Assembly: GCA_903813345.2 (NCBI GenBank)
Contig: CAIIXF020000006.1
Coordinates: forward strand, 16,124,348-16,188,347
DNA from: Owenia fusiformis
Lineage: Eukaryota; Annelida; Polychaeta; Sabellida; Oweniidae
Reading direction: 5' to 3'
Length of the DNA stretch: 64,000 nt
Each line of letters begins with the position of its first letter. The stretch's first letter is position 1. The notes under the pieces are model-generated. The model was given only the letters and a program-made list of their open reading frames with translations. It was not told the origin of the DNA and did not search any database. Positions 63,011 to 64,000 of this stretch are shown here, in pieces. A program made the translations under genes and the position numbers.

Positions 63011-63299
63011 AAGAAGGCTGAAAATATTATTAAAGGTGTGATCTTTAGCACCAATCTTAACAGTTTGTAAGAATTTGTGTTGTCTTATTTATTAATCACT
63101 TTTACTCTTTCACTAACATTCTCATGTCATTGTGAGTAATAATCATATCTGAACCTTTAATCCTCTTCTGAACATTAATCCTCTTCTGAACTATCTGAAC
63201 TATTGAAACTCTTACATGTTTCAATCGAAGTTTATAACTTTTATAGGGGTCTGTTTTTTAATTTCTAAAGCTACATCTCATTTTCACTTCTGTCCATTC

Positions 63300-63506
63300 T
63301 CAAATCACATGAGTAATGATTGAATCTAAACTATTGAGACTTTTATCTGTTGGTATTGAACCTTTAACTAGTAAGCTTTGAGTGAAAGCAGCAAACCTGT
63401 GGGGCAAATCTTCTTGGCAGTTGCATGATGATGCATAGACATTTTCAAATTTTGAACACTGATTGAGATATGCTTGTATGTCATACTTATGCGCAGAATC
63501 TGTAAG
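63300..63506 (-). CDS. Possible terminal exon of an unknown minus-strand gene
   Basis: On the minus strand an acceptor-like 'cagtcttacag' is followed by an open stretch of about 67 codons ending in TGA. The peptide contains KYDIQAYLNQCSKFENVY and LPHRFAAFTQSLLVKGS, with normal composition and little low complexity. No family is recognised. Without an upstream exon in the window this may be a chance frame or a transposon relic. Confidence 0.2.
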   Translation of the reverse strand, partial: LTDSAHKYDIQAYLNQCSKFENVYASSCNCQEDLPHRFAAFTQSLLVKGSIPTDKSLNSLDSIITHVI

Positions 63507-63566
63507 ACTGTGCTTCACTTTTCATGATTGTTTTTAAAATTGGTCATGACTGTCCATTAATAAAAT

Positions 63567-63656
63567 GTGTTTGGTGAAGTGTTTGCAAGGGCAGTTGATG
63601 TAGTTGAAAAATCCCAGGTAATGGAGAATCAAGAAATAAATTCCAGATGGCTCAAG
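63567..63656 (+). CDS. Possible exon at right edge (plus strand)
   Basis: The open frame contains VFARAVDVVEKSQVMENQEI and ends at a strong donor, 'ggctcaag|gtgagt'. No clear acceptor precedes it. A further exon-like block lies at 63814-63864 ('tttttag' to 'gtgaag|gtgagt'), but its frames are closed. These could be the first exons of a plus-strand gene continuing past the window. Confidence 0.2.
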
Positions 63657-64000
63657 GTGAGTCAATCCATATATTCAGGGCCTTCAAAATGTGTGCTTAT
63701 CTTGTTACAATCACTAATGATTATGTTGCATACCTACCAAGTGCCCATTTGGTGTAGTTAAGATTTGACTTGCTGGTCTTGGTTGCTATGAATGGATTGT
63801 TTATGGTTTTTAGATGTTTATTATTGAGATGATCCCTAAGGTAGATTCTGCCTAACTGTGAAGGTGAGTAAATCAACCAAAGTCAGATAAAGATCATTGA
63901 TAAACTCTCATGGGGTCAAGTTTTAAAATTCAAAATTGAGTGGAAAGCAGAGTAATTAACAAGAAATGTAGAACATAGGCATGTAGTTAACACTCTAAAT

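Noticed and set aside
57385-64000. Search by eye for an RGS domain downstream of the RhoGEF stop
   Set aside because: No stretch resembling the RGS core was seen in any frame, so no RGS exon is claimed within the window.

Overview
This window is nuclear DNA from an animal. It is AT-rich, its genes are split into short exons with GT..AG introns, and repeats with terminal inverted repeats, foldbacks and simple-sequence arrays are frequent. The gene families, the intron sizes and the repeats suggest a marine invertebrate, perhaps a lophotrochozoan, but the sequence alone does not fix the species. No bacterial, CRISPR, rRNA or tRNA features were seen.

Layout: (1) 885-1138 (+) is the last exon of a gene for an NRF-6-like multi-pass acyltransferase whose other exons lie off the left edge. 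(2) 4469-10155 (-) is a complete five-exon gene for a ZIP7 (SLC39A7-type) zinc transporter of 459 residues. All splice phases agree, and the HNFTDG and HEVPHE metal-site motifs are present. (3) 10156-17008 is intergenic and rich in repeats. (4) 17009-57384 (+) is one large gene. Untranslated leader exons begin at 17009 and three candidate first coding exons sit at 22437, 34322 and 40885. They feed a common set of 16 exons encoding C2, PDZ, DH (RhoGEF) and PH domains. The C2 and PDZ parts resemble vertebrate RGS3, but the window shows a RhoGEF module and no RGS domain. (5) 57385-64000 holds the 3' untranslated region, a 1.65-kb element with about six copies of a 162-bp unit, a perfect-arm hairpin, a repeat built on a 'gtgttcact' motif, and weak exon candidates at the right edge.

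The genes are functionally independent: a membrane acyltransferase, an ER/Golgi zinc exporter and a Rho-pathway scaffold/exchange factor. NRF-6 (+) and ZIP7 (-) are convergent; ZIP7 (-) and the C2-PDZ-RhoGEF gene (+) are divergent across about 7 kb.

The most notable points are the RGS3-like front end joined to a DH-PH module with a divergent third DH motif, the phase-matched alternative first exons (one of which would bypass C2), and several well-bounded repeat elements. All splice models come from reading the sequence by eye, without transcript evidence.
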